DNA from: Streptomyces uncialis
GTDB taxonomy: Bacteria > Actinomycetota > Actinomycetes > Streptomycetales > Streptomycetaceae
Assembly (NCBI RefSeq): GCF_036250755.1
Contig: NZ_CP109583.1
Location: forward strand, 4,774,001-4,838,000
DNA length: 64,000 nt
Direction of reading: 5' to 3'
In this document: in pieces, positions 43,921 through 51,598 of the stretch
How the letters are laid out: each line of letters opens with the position of its first letter
How positions within the stretch are numbered: position 1 is the stretch's first letter
Translations under genes and position numbers: made by a program
Notes under the pieces: model-generated
Seen by the model: the letters and a program-made list of their open reading frames with translations, nothing else
Told to the model about the DNA's origin: nothing
The model's database searches: none

Positions 43921-44448
43921 TCAGCGCTTCTCGACGACGACCGACTCGATGACCACGTCGTTGACGGGACGGTCGGTACGCGGGTTGGTCTGCGTACCGG
44001 CGATCGCGTCCACGACCTTCTGGCTGGCGTCGTCCACGACCTCACCGAAGATGGTGTGCTTGCGGTTCAGCCACGCCGTCGGCTCGACCGTGATGAAGAA
44101 CTGGGAGCCGTTGGTGCCCGGACCCGCGTTGGCCATGGCCAGCAGGTAGGGGCGGTCGAACTGGAGGTCGGGGTGGAACTCGTCCTTGAACTGGTAGCCC
44201 GGGCCACCGGTGCCGTTCCCCAGCGGGTCCCCGCCCTGGAGCATGAACCCGGGGATGACCCGGTGGAAGACCGTTCCGTCGTACAGCCGGTCGGTCGACC
44301 GCTTGCCCGTCTCCGGGTGGACCCACTCCCGCTGCCCCTGGGCGAGCTCGACGAAGTTCTTGACCGTCTCCGGCGCGTGGTCGGGCAGGAGCCTCAACAC
44401 GATGTCGCCTTGGTTGGTCTTCAGGGTGGCGTAAAGCTGCTCGGCCAC
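43921..44448 (-). CDS. ppiA: Peptidyl-prolyl cis-trans isomerase, cyclophilin type (PpiA)
   Basis: 175 aa from a GTG at 44448 with GGAAGG 6 nt upstream. Cytosolic folding catalyst. The cyclophilin signature is complete: YDGTVFHRVIPGFMLQGGDP with the catalytic Arg, GTNGSQFFITVEPTAWLNRK, and HTIFGEVVDDAS. The longer open frame to 44559 has no ribosome binding site near its start. Position next to the crgA/DUF881 genes matches ppiA (Rv0009) in M. tuberculosis. Confidence 0.94.
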   Translation of the reverse strand: MAEQLYATLKTNQGDIVLRLLPDHAPETVKNFVELAQGQREWVHPETGKRSTDRLYDGTVFHRVIPGFMLQGGDPLGNGTGGPGYQFKDEFHPDLQFDRPYLLAMANAGPGTNGSQFFITVEPTAWLNRKHTIFGEVVDDASQKVVDAIAGTQTNPRTDRPVNDVVIESVVVEKR

Positions 44449-44712
44449 GATCTGCCTTCCGTTGTCCTCTGTGACCCTCCGATCCTCGCACGACCGGGAG
44501 GGCGCGTCGTGCGGCGGTCGGTTCTGCCCCGGCCGCACCCCCTTTCCCCGGCCCGGCACCCGCCACCGGTGTGACCCGGATGCCTTTCCTCACATGCTGT
44601 CGCGTGGTACGGCAGGCATGATCGCAAAAAGGGTGGAAAGGTGAACGGTGACTTTGTGTGTGTGGGGGACGACGCCCCAGGCATTACGTACGCCACCGAG
44701 GAGGAGGTTCCC

Positions 44713-45429
44713 GTGACCCGCATCGACAGCGTGCGCGCCGCGACCGGTTCGGCGAAGGACAGCGTGCTGCACGCCGCGGAAGTGGTGGCGCCCTACGCCG
44801 ACACCGCCAAGGACCGGGCCGCACAGTACGCGACCGAGGCCCGCGTACGGCTGGCACCCAAGGTGTCGCATGCCGCGCAGCAGGCCGCCGAGCAGGCCCG
44901 TGTCCAGTACGGCGCCCATCTCGCACCCGTGATCGAGCAGGCCCGTACCCATGTACCGCCGAAGGTCGACCACGCCGCCCAGGAGGCCGCCCTGCGCACC
45001 CGCAAGGCGGCCCGGCAGGCCGCGGAGTACTCCCGGCCGCGGATCGAGCACGCGGTGGCCGCCGCCGGACCCGTACGGGACGAGGCGGCCTCCCGTGGGG
45101 CGGCGGCGATCGCCGCGCTGCGCGGACAGGTCAGCGCCGACGAGGTGCGCAAGCTGGTCCGCAGGCATGAGCGCCGGGCCCGTGCCGGACGTGCCGTGAA
45201 GGGGGTGCTGATCCTCGGCGTGCTGGCGGGTGGCGCCTTCGCCGCGTGGAAGTGGTGGGACAAGCAGGCCAACCCGGACTGGCTGGTCGAGCCGCCCGCC
45301 GCGACGGAGGTACCCGAGTCGGGCGGCACGCTGAACGCCGTCGACGGTTCCCCGGATGCCCTCGACCCCGAGGTGGAGGCCAAGCAGGCACAGCTGGACG
45401 CCGAGGGCGACCCGCAGGACCGGGAGTAG
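44713..45429 (+). CDS. DUF5324 family membrane protein
   Basis: 238 aa from a GTG with GAGGAGG 5 nt upstream. Residues 1-150 form long amphipathic Ala/Glu/Lys helices (SAKDSVLHAAEVVAPYADTA, KVSHAAQQAAEQARVQYGAH), like PspA- or apolipoprotein-type membrane-associated helices. A membrane helix follows (GVLILGVLAGGAFAAWKWW, about 163-182), then an acidic tail ending EGDPQDRE. The family is restricted to Streptomyces and relatives as far as I know. Function unknown. A candidate promoter region with a TTGTGTGTG stretch lies near 44650. Confidence 0.8.
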   Translation: MTRIDSVRAATGSAKDSVLHAAEVVAPYADTAKDRAAQYATEARVRLAPKVSHAAQQAAEQARVQYGAHLAPVIEQARTHVPPKVDHAAQEAALRTRKAARQAAEYSRPRIEHAVAAAGPVRDEAASRGAAAIAALRGQVSADEVRKLVRRHERRARAGRAVKGVLILGVLAGGAFAAWKWWDKQANPDWLVEPPAATEVPESGGTLNAVDGSPDALDPEVEAKQAQLDAEGDPQDRE

Positions 45430-45503
45430 CGGCGCCACCGGGACCCGGGCTCCAGCTCCCGCGGCTCCAGCGACCACGACTCCGGCTCCGACTCCGGCTC
45501 CGA

Positions 45504-45538
<35 letters not shown>

Positions 45539-45540
45539 AC

Positions 45541-45575
45541 GATGGGCGGCCACCCCGCGAGGGTGGCCGCCCATC
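45541..45575 (+). terminator. DUF5324 gene terminator
   Basis: Perfect 15-bp stem GATGGGCGGCCACCC (45541-45555) with 45561-45575 and a 5-nt CGCGA loop, 111 nt past the stop and just after the microsatellite. It sits immediately before the parS cluster. Confidence 0.85.
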
Positions 45576-45580
45576 GTCAT

Positions 45581-45594
45581 GTTCCACGTGAAAC
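45581..45594 (-). other. parS site 2
   Basis: GTTCCACGTGAAAC, reverse complement of the consensus GTTTCACGTGGAAC; first of three sites within 62 bp. Confidence 0.9.
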
Positions 45595-45600
45595 CGTCGT

Positions 45601-45614
45601 GTTCCACGTGAAAC
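45601..45614 (-). other. parS site 3
   Basis: GTTCCACGTGAAAC, 20 bp (about two helical turns) from site 2 in the same orientation. Confidence 0.9.
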
Positions 45615-45628
45615 GTCGCCGGATGGGT

Positions 45629-45642
45629 GTTTCACGTGGAAC
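45629..45642 (+). other. parS site 4
   Basis: GTTTCACGTGGAAC, 28 bp from site 3 and in opposite orientation. Confidence 0.9.
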
Positions 45643-45706
45643 ATGCTCTGCGGTGCCACGGAGACGTGGCGCCCCGGCGACGCGGCGGCCGTGCGGTGCG
45701 GTGCCT

Positions 45707-45748
45707 GCCTGCTGCCTGCTGCCTGCTGCCTGCTGCCTGCTGCCTGCT
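45707..45748 (+). repeat. Heptanucleotide tandem repeat (GCCTGCT) x6
   Basis: Six perfect 7-bp units followed by a degenerate GCCTGGC, between the parS cluster and the end of the T7SS locus. Likely variable in number between strains. Confidence 0.9.
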
Positions 45749-45825
45749 GCCTGGCGGTGGTGACGGTGGCGCGGTCGGGCGCCTGACACCTGCTGGCGAA
45801 CTGGTGGAAGGTACGGCCGGCCGGC

Positions 45826-47265
45826 TCAGACCGCCGCCCGTCGTCGCAGATGGGTCAGCAGCACGTCCAGGGTGTTCCATGCCTCCGCGCGGGTGCCGTC
45901 GCCCAGGGGATAGTGCAGTGCCGGCCTGGCCTCCGGTCCCAGTTGCACGGGGCGCAGGGTGAGCGGGGGCCGGCGGGCGTGGGTGAGTGTGGTCTCCAGG
46001 ACACCCTCGGCGCCGAGGGTGAAGGACAGCGGTACGGGCGGCGCCTCGAAGACCGGGGGCGCGGTGAGGTCACGGCGGGCCGGACCGAGGGTCGCCAGCA
46101 GGGAGATCAGCCCGTGCTCCCCGTCCGCCAGGGCCCCGGCAAGGGTTCGCACGGCGTCCAGGGGGACCCGCTCCCCTTCGCCGTAGCCGATGGTGAGGGT
46201 GACGTTCTCCTCGACGCCCGCCGTCGTCCGGGTGATCCGTACCGTCGCCAGGGCGGGCCGGTCGGGGCTGCCGACCGCCGTGATCAGGGTCGGCTCTGGC
46301 ACCCGGCCGCGCGCCAGATCGGTGATCTGACGGGGTGACCACGGCAGATTGACCGGCTCGGCGGTTCCCCAGCCGGCCGGGGGCGCACCGGTGAGGGTCC
46401 GCCAGGCCAGTTCCAGGGAGCGGCCGAGCAGCAGTTCCCCTTCCGGCGGATAGGCAGTGCGGAAGGAGACGGTGAGCTGGTGTTCGCCGGTGGGGCCGGA
46501 CGGCCGGTACGGCTCGGCGACGGTGCCCTGACCGGACTCGTCGGTGACGACGGCGAAGGTGCCGTGCTGCCAGCGCAGTACGGCACCGGTCAGCCCGTCG
46601 TAGTAGCCGCAGTCGGGGTGCTGGACGACCCAGCGGTTGGGCGGGCCGGTCAGCGCGGTCCGCAGATGGTGGCTGAGGCGGCAGTGGGCGGGGGTGACGA
46701 TCTGGAGCGCGGAGTCCTGTGCGGCGGTGGTGCGCAGCACCTCGGAGAGCCAGGCGGTCAGCGGGACGACGGGCCGGTCCGCGAGCACGACCACCGTCGA
46801 CTCGGTGACCACGTCGACCGCGGGCAGCGCGTCCTCGGCGACGATCACGGCCGTCTGGTCGGTCCCGTCACCGGGATCGCTCTCCACCGGCACCACGCCG
46901 ATCGTGCCCGCGCCGGGCGGCCACACGGTGCCGCCGAGCAGATGGGTGAGCCGTCCGACGACCGATCCGGCGAGCCGCTCGGCCTCGGGCACCGCGCTGG
47001 AGGCACGGGTCTCCGTCCACCACACCGGTACGGGGGCCTGGGCCGCGCTCTCCGCCCCGAGCAGTCGCTCGATCTCGCCCGGTACCTGGACCAGGAGCGG
47101 TGACTCCACGGACACCAGCGGACGGCCGCCCGAGCCGAGGAGCTGGACCACGGCGCCGTCGGCGGTGGCCGTCACCTCCGTACCGGGACCGCCCGCGTGC
47201 AGTCCCACCAGCAGGGACAGCGCGTCGGGCATCTTCGGGGTGAGCGCGATGACGTCCTTGGTCAT
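45826..47265 (-). CDS. DUF6177 family protein, type VII secretion-associated
   Basis: 479 aa. Soluble-looking alpha/beta protein without signal peptide or membrane helix. It begins TKDVIALTPKMPDALSLLVG; a central segment is TESTVVVLADRPVVPLTAWL and a late one LPWSPRQITDLARGRVPEPT. I place it in DUF6177, which in Streptomyces travels with EccC genes, though I recall the family rather than proving it. The ATG overlaps the stop of the small repeat protein gene (ATGA). As the last gene of the EccC unit it may replace a missing structural or substrate-handling component, but that is speculation. Confidence 0.7.
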   Translation of the reverse strand: MTKDVIALTPKMPDALSLLVGLHAGGPGTEVTATADGAVVQLLGSGGRPLVSVESPLLVQVPGEIERLLGAESAAQAPVPVWWTETRASSAVPEAERLAGSVVGRLTHLLGGTVWPPGAGTIGVVPVESDPGDGTDQTAVIVAEDALPAVDVVTESTVVVLADRPVVPLTAWLSEVLRTTAAQDSALQIVTPAHCRLSHHLRTALTGPPNRWVVQHPDCGYYDGLTGAVLRWQHGTFAVVTDESGQGTVAEPYRPSGPTGEHQLTVSFRTAYPPEGELLLGRSLELAWRTLTGAPPAGWGTAEPVNLPWSPRQITDLARGRVPEPTLITAVGSPDRPALATVRITRTTAGVEENVTLTIGYGEGERVPLDAVRTLAGALADGEHGLISLLATLGPARRDLTAPPVFEAPPVPLSFTLGAEGVLETTLTHARRPPLTLRPVQLGPEARPALHYPLGDGTRAEAWNTLDVLLTHLRRRAAV

Positions 47266-47537
47266 ACGGCGGCCCGCCGCGCGGTGTGCTCACGGGTCCG
47301 GGGGCCGGGACGCCCGGGGCGGCGATGCCCGGGTCCGGGGTGCGGGGGATCGAGGGGCGGGGGATCGGGGTGCACCAGGCCCGGACGCGCGAGGTCCGGA
47401 CGCGCTAGGTCCAGGTGCGCAAAGTCCAGGTGCACCAGGCCCGGACGCGCGAGGTCCAGGTGCACAAGGGCCGGGTGCACGGGGGCGGGGTGCACGGGGG
47501 CGGGGGGCGCGGGGGTCACCGGGTGCGCGTCGGTCAT
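47262..47537 (-). CDS. 91-aa repeat-encoded Pro/His/Leu-rich protein in the EccC operon
   Basis: The ATG at 47537 overlaps the EccC stop and its TGA overlaps the DUF6177 ATG, both as ATGA, so translation of all three is coupled. Most of the protein is coded by 15-nt tandem repeats (47376-47510, about nine units) giving pentad units such as LDLAR, PGLVH, LDFAH, LDLAR, PDLAR, PGLVH, weakly like pentapeptide repeats but without the A(D/N)LxX core. N- and C-termini are Pro/Ala- and Arg-rich. No family recognised. It may be a real small protein or a translated linker that carries ribosomes from eccC to the next gene. Confidence 0.6.
   Translation of the reverse strand: MTDAHPVTPAPPAPVHPAPVHPALVHLDLARPGLVHLDFAHLDLARPDLARPGLVHPDPPPLDPPHPGPGHRRPGRPGPRTREHTARRAAV
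47376..47510 (-). repeat. 15-bp coding minisatellite, about nine units
   Basis: Units such as GAGGTCCGGACGCGC, TAGGTCCAGGTGCGC and AAAGTCCAGGTGCAC follow in strict 15-bp register from 47376. The unit length is a multiple of three, so copy-number change keeps the frame. Confidence 0.85.
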
Positions 47538-50500
47538 GAGTCGTCCGTCTCGTCGTCGGCGGCGGCCAGGGCGGTCTGGATCAGCTGATGGGGGCGTCCG
47601 CGCCGGACCAGGGTGCCCCGGCCGGGCGGCTGGGGGCTCGCGTAGAGACCGGGGAAGAGCTGGCCCTCGGAACGGTCGCCGGTCATCACCAGGGCCGCCG
47701 TCCCCGATTCCCGCAGGGTCGTCAGGAACGGCTCGTACAGGGCCCGGGAGGACCCGGCGACCCGGCGGGCGACCACGAAGTGCAGACCGATGTCCTGGGC
47801 GGAGGAGACATACGGCAGGAAGGGCGCGAGCGGCTGCTGTCCGGCGGTGGTCAGGATGTCGTAGTCGTCGACGAGGATCACGATCCTCGGGCCCGTGAAG
47901 GACGGGCCGTCGGCGGGTGCGTCGGGGTCGATGCCCTCGTCCGGGAGCCGTTTGTCGAGTTCCTTGGCGATGCCCGAGGCCAGCGCGGCGGAGATCCGGG
48001 CGTTGTGGGCGTAGCCGCCCCGGTACGGCTCGGGGACCACCGCGCGCAGTCCCCGCCGGGGGTCGAACACGGCGAAGACCAGCTCGTCGTCCGCGTGGCG
48101 GGCGATCAGCCCGGCGGCGATCAGCTTCAGCAGGTTCGTCTTGCCGCACTCGTTGTCACCGAGGATCAGCAGATGCTGGTCCTGGGCGAACAGGTCGAGG
48201 AGGACGGGTGCCAGCGCGTCCTGGTCGACCCCGATCGGGGTGCGGCGGGGTTCGCTGTGCGCGGCGGGCAGCTTCGCGGACGACAGCCGGGTGGGCAGCA
48301 CCCGGACGGGCGGCGCGAGGTCGCCGTGCCAGGTGGCGCGGATCGTGGCGACGGCGTCCTCCAGCGCGGCGCCCGGGTCGCCCACGGTGTCCCCGTCGCC
48401 GTCGTCGCCCGTGCCGCCGTCGATACGGGGCAGCGCGACCTGAGCGAACAGCTTCTGGTCGGTGAGCACCCGGCCCGGGGCGTCCGTCGGGATCGTCTCG
48501 GAGAGCTTCCGGTCGATCCCCGAATCGGAGGGGTCGTTGAGCCGCAGCTCGACCCGCGTACCGAACATCGACTGGCCCGCGATCCGGACATCGTTCCAGC
48601 GCAGCATGCCCGCCACCACATGGATGCCGTAGCCGCCGCCGCGCCGGAGGATGTCGTTCACCGCGTCGTCGATGGAGGAGAACTCCTCGCGCAGGGCCCC
48701 GTATCCGTCGATCAGGAGCACCACGTCGGTCGCGGGGAGCTCACCGATCCGGCCCTGGGCGCGCAGCCGCCGGAGCTGGTCGACGGAGTCGATGCCGTGC
48801 TCGCGGAAGAGCTGCTCCCGGGCGGCGAGCATGTTCCGTACCTCCGCGACCGTGCGGGCCACCCGCTCCTGGTCGGCGCGGCCGGCGACCCCGCCGACGT
48901 GCGGCAGCCCGGCGAGCGCGGCGAGCCCGCCACCGGCCAGGTCCAGTCCGTAGACCGCGACGTCGCGGGGGGTGTGGGTGAGCGCGAGGGACAGGGCGAG
49001 GGTGCGCAGCAGCGTCGTCTTGCCGGACTGGGGGCCGCCGATCACGGCGGTGTGCCCGCCCGCCACGGTCAGATCCAGTTCCCAGGGGCCGCGCCACTGC
49101 CGGGCGGGGGCGTCCAGGACGCCCAGCGGGACCTTCATGGGGGCACCGCGCCGGTCACCGAGCCGCATCCCGTGCTCATCGGCGCCGAGCGGACCGGCGG
49201 CGGTGTCCAGGGACAGCGCGTCGGGCAGCGGCGGCAGCCAGATACGGCGGGCGGGCGGAGCGGCGCCCTTGAGCTGGTCGACCATCACGGACAGCACGGT
49301 CGGGCCGGTCTCCCGGACGGTGGCGGCGGGTCTGCTGTCCTCGGCGCCCGGTCCCTCGGCGCCGCCCGCGCTGTCGGCGAGGGTGTTGTACGTGGGATAG
49401 GCGAGGGCCAGCGGGCCCTCCTCCTCGGTCTTGTCCAGCAGCGCGCCCCGGTAACGCCCGGAGACGTAACCGGCCTTGAAGCGTGTGTACGCGGAGGTGT
49501 CGACCTTGAGGTAGCCGAAGCCGGGCAGCGGCGGCAGATGGAACGCGTCGGTGGTGTCGAGGACGGTCCGCGACTCGTCGGGGGAGAACGTCCGCAGCCC
49601 GAGCCGGTACGACAGATAGGTGTCGAGGCCCTTGAGCTTGCCGCCCTCGATGCGCTGGCTGGACAGCAGCAGATGGACGCCGATGGAGCGCCCGATCCGG
49701 CCGATGGACAGGAACAGGTCGATGAAGTCGGGCTTCGCGGTGAGCAGTTCGCCGAACTCGTCGATGACGACGAACAGATGCGGCAGCGGCTCCAGCTCGG
49801 GACGGCGTTCGGCGCGCAGCGCGGCGTAGTGGCCGATGTCGGCGACGTTGCCCGCGTCCTTGAGGACCTGCTGACGGCGCTTGACCTCGCCCGCGAGGGA
49901 GGTGTGGACGCGTTCGACCAGCCCCGCCTGGTTCTCCAGGTTGGTGATCACGCCCGCGACATGGGGGAGTTCGGCGAACGGCGCGAAGGTCGCGCCGCCC
50001 TTGTAGTCGACGAGGACCATCGCCAGTTGTTCCGGCGAGTGGGTGGCGACCAGCGCGAGGACGAGGGTGCGCAGCAGTTCGCTCTTGCCGGAGCCGGTCG
50101 CGCCGACGCACAGTCCGTGCGGGCCCATCCCCAGCTGGGAGGACTCCTTGAGGTCGAGCAGGACGGGCCCGTGCCGGTCGTCCAGTCCGATCGGTACCCG
50201 CAGGAAGTCGCGTTCCCCGCGCGACGCCCACAGCCGGTCGAGGTCGAGGGCGGCGGGATCGGTGACGCCGATCAGGGCGGGGAAGTCGACGGGCCCGGAG
50301 ACCGGGGTGCCGTCCGCGACGGACTCGGCGGACAGCCGCAGCGGCGCCATCATCCGGGCGAGGCCCTCCGCGCCGGGCACCCCCAGCGTGTCCGAGGTGC
50401 CCTCGTCGGGCCGGGCCTCGGGCGCGGCGGACGTCGGGTCGGGCACCACCCGCAGATCCTCCACCGTGACGTGCTCACCGTCGACGGTGATCCGTACGGA

Positions 50501-51598
50501 CACCTCGTCGGGCTCGTGGACCTGCTCGGCGAGCAGATGCAGCACGGTGACGTTCATGTCGGCGAGGCCCACCGCCGAGTCGGGGACGGGCAGTTCGACG
50601 GCGTTGCCGCCGTACTCGTCGCTGACCACCAGCATGCGGCTCGCCATCCGCAGCGCGTTGCGGTCGGACAGTCCCCGGCGGACCTCGGCCGCGTAGGACG
50701 CGCGGCGGCGCAGTTCCCCGCCGAGCACCACGGCGAGCTGCGGCATGCTCGGGGCGATCCGGCGCACGGCCACCGGGCCGTCCTGCTCCTGGGTGTCGAG
50801 GACATGGGGAAGCCACTTGGCCCACTCCCAGTCGTCCGCGAGCCGCTCCCCCGGCACCCCGAGGGCCAGCGACACGTCCTCGGGGGCGTGCAGCACGGCG
50901 GTGTGCGTGAGCAGCGCCCGCGCCACCCGCAGCACGCCCTCGCGGTCGCCGACGACGCTGATGTTCCCGGCGCGGTCCAGCGGCACGGTCAGCGGGAAGT
51001 CCCGGGCCCGGGTGAAGCGGGACAGCAGGGCGCCCGCCTCGTTCAGCATGAAACGGTCGGGCGGGGCGAGGACCCCGCCGGGGTTCTGGCCGAGCGTCAG
51101 GTCCTGGAGGGCGACCTCACCGGTGCCGAGGCGTACCCGCAGGAAGTCCGGGTCGGTACGGCGCCGCTCCCACAGCCGGGCCGGGTCCCGCACGATGTCG
51201 TACAGGGCCTGCGGCGGCGGATTGAGCCGCCGGGCCTGGCCACGGAGCTTGCGCTCCACGACGCCCAGTTCCTCGCGCTGCTCCTCCAGGTACTCCAGAT
51301 AACGCTCGCGCTGGGTACTGCGGGTGCGCTGCGCCTTGCCGCGCTGGGACCAGAACAGGGCGACGGCGCCGAGCAGCGCGAAGACCAGCACGATCGCGCC
51401 GACGGCGGCGAACCGGCTGTTGCGGATGACCGTCATCATCACGACCGAGCCCATCACCCCGGCCATCGGCAGCAGCGCGGTCGCGGCGCCGCCGATCTTG
51501 CCCTCGGGGAGGTTCGGCGGGGCCTCGACGACCCGGTTCGCGGGCGGCGGCAGGGGCCGGGAGCTGCGGGCCGGCCGGTGGACGAGCTGCTGGGTCAC
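47534..51598 (-). CDS. eccC: Type VII secretion protein EccC (three FtsK/SpoIIIE ATPase domains)
   Basis: 1354 aa from a GTG overlapping the upstream ATPase stop (GTGA). Membrane-anchored motor of the T7SS that recognises and drives substrates. Two N-terminal helices (about 40-80), then ATPase domains with P-loops GATGSGKS (about 495), GGPQSGKT (about 853) and GDNECGKT (about 1144). The first has VLVDYKGGATFAPF and LFVVIDEFGEL with a full Walker B. Fused EccCa+EccCb architecture, as in Streptomyces and Firmicutes-like systems. The third P-loop is the diverged one usual for the substrate-binding end. Co-transcribed with the MinD-like ATPase and two downstream genes. Confidence 0.94.
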   Translation of the reverse strand: MTQQLVHRPARSSRPLPPPANRVVEAPPNLPEGKIGGAATALLPMAGVMGSVVMMTVIRNSRFAAVGAIVLVFALLGAVALFWSQRGKAQRTRSTQRERYLEYLEEQREELGVVERKLRGQARRLNPPPQALYDIVRDPARLWERRRTDPDFLRVRLGTGEVALQDLTLGQNPGGVLAPPDRFMLNEAGALLSRFTRARDFPLTVPLDRAGNISVVGDREGVLRVARALLTHTAVLHAPEDVSLALGVPGERLADDWEWAKWLPHVLDTQEQDGPVAVRRIAPSMPQLAVVLGGELRRRASYAAEVRRGLSDRNALRMASRMLVVSDEYGGNAVELPVPDSAVGLADMNVTVLHLLAEQVHEPDEVSVRITVDGEHVTVEDLRVVPDPTSAAPEARPDEGTSDTLGVPGAEGLARMMAPLRLSAESVADGTPVSGPVDFPALIGVTDPAALDLDRLWASRGERDFLRVPIGLDDRHGPVLLDLKESSQLGMGPHGLCVGATGSGKSELLRTLVLALVATHSPEQLAMVLVDYKGGATFAPFAELPHVAGVITNLENQAGLVERVHTSLAGEVKRRQQVLKDAGNVADIGHYAALRAERRPELEPLPHLFVVIDEFGELLTAKPDFIDLFLSIGRIGRSIGVHLLLSSQRIEGGKLKGLDTYLSYRLGLRTFSPDESRTVLDTTDAFHLPPLPGFGYLKVDTSAYTRFKAGYVSGRYRGALLDKTEEEGPLALAYPTYNTLADSAGGAEGPGAEDSRPAATVRETGPTVLSVMVDQLKGAAPPARRIWLPPLPDALSLDTAAGPLGADEHGMRLGDRRGAPMKVPLGVLDAPARQWRGPWELDLTVAGGHTAVIGGPQSGKTTLLRTLALSLALTHTPRDVAVYGLDLAGGGLAALAGLPHVGGVAGRADQERVARTVAEVRNMLAAREQLFREHGIDSVDQLRRLRAQGRIGELPATDVVLLIDGYGALREEFSSIDDAVNDILRRGGGYGIHVVAGMLRWNDVRIAGQSMFGTRVELRLNDPSDSGIDRKLSETIPTDAPGRVLTDQKLFAQVALPRIDGGTGDDGDGDTVGDPGAALEDAVATIRATWHGDLAPPVRVLPTRLSSAKLPAAHSEPRRTPIGVDQDALAPVLLDLFAQDQHLLILGDNECGKTNLLKLIAAGLIARHADDELVFAVFDPRRGLRAVVPEPYRGGYAHNARISAALASGIAKELDKRLPDEGIDPDAPADGPSFTGPRIVILVDDYDILTTAGQQPLAPFLPYVSSAQDIGLHFVVARRVAGSSRALYEPFLTTLRESGTAALVMTGDRSEGQLFPGLYASPQPPGRGTLVRRGRPHQLIQTALAAADDETDDS

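Noticed and set aside
45707..45748. CRISPR-like tandem at GCCTGCT
   Set aside because: The unit is 7 bp with no spacers, a simple tandem repeat.
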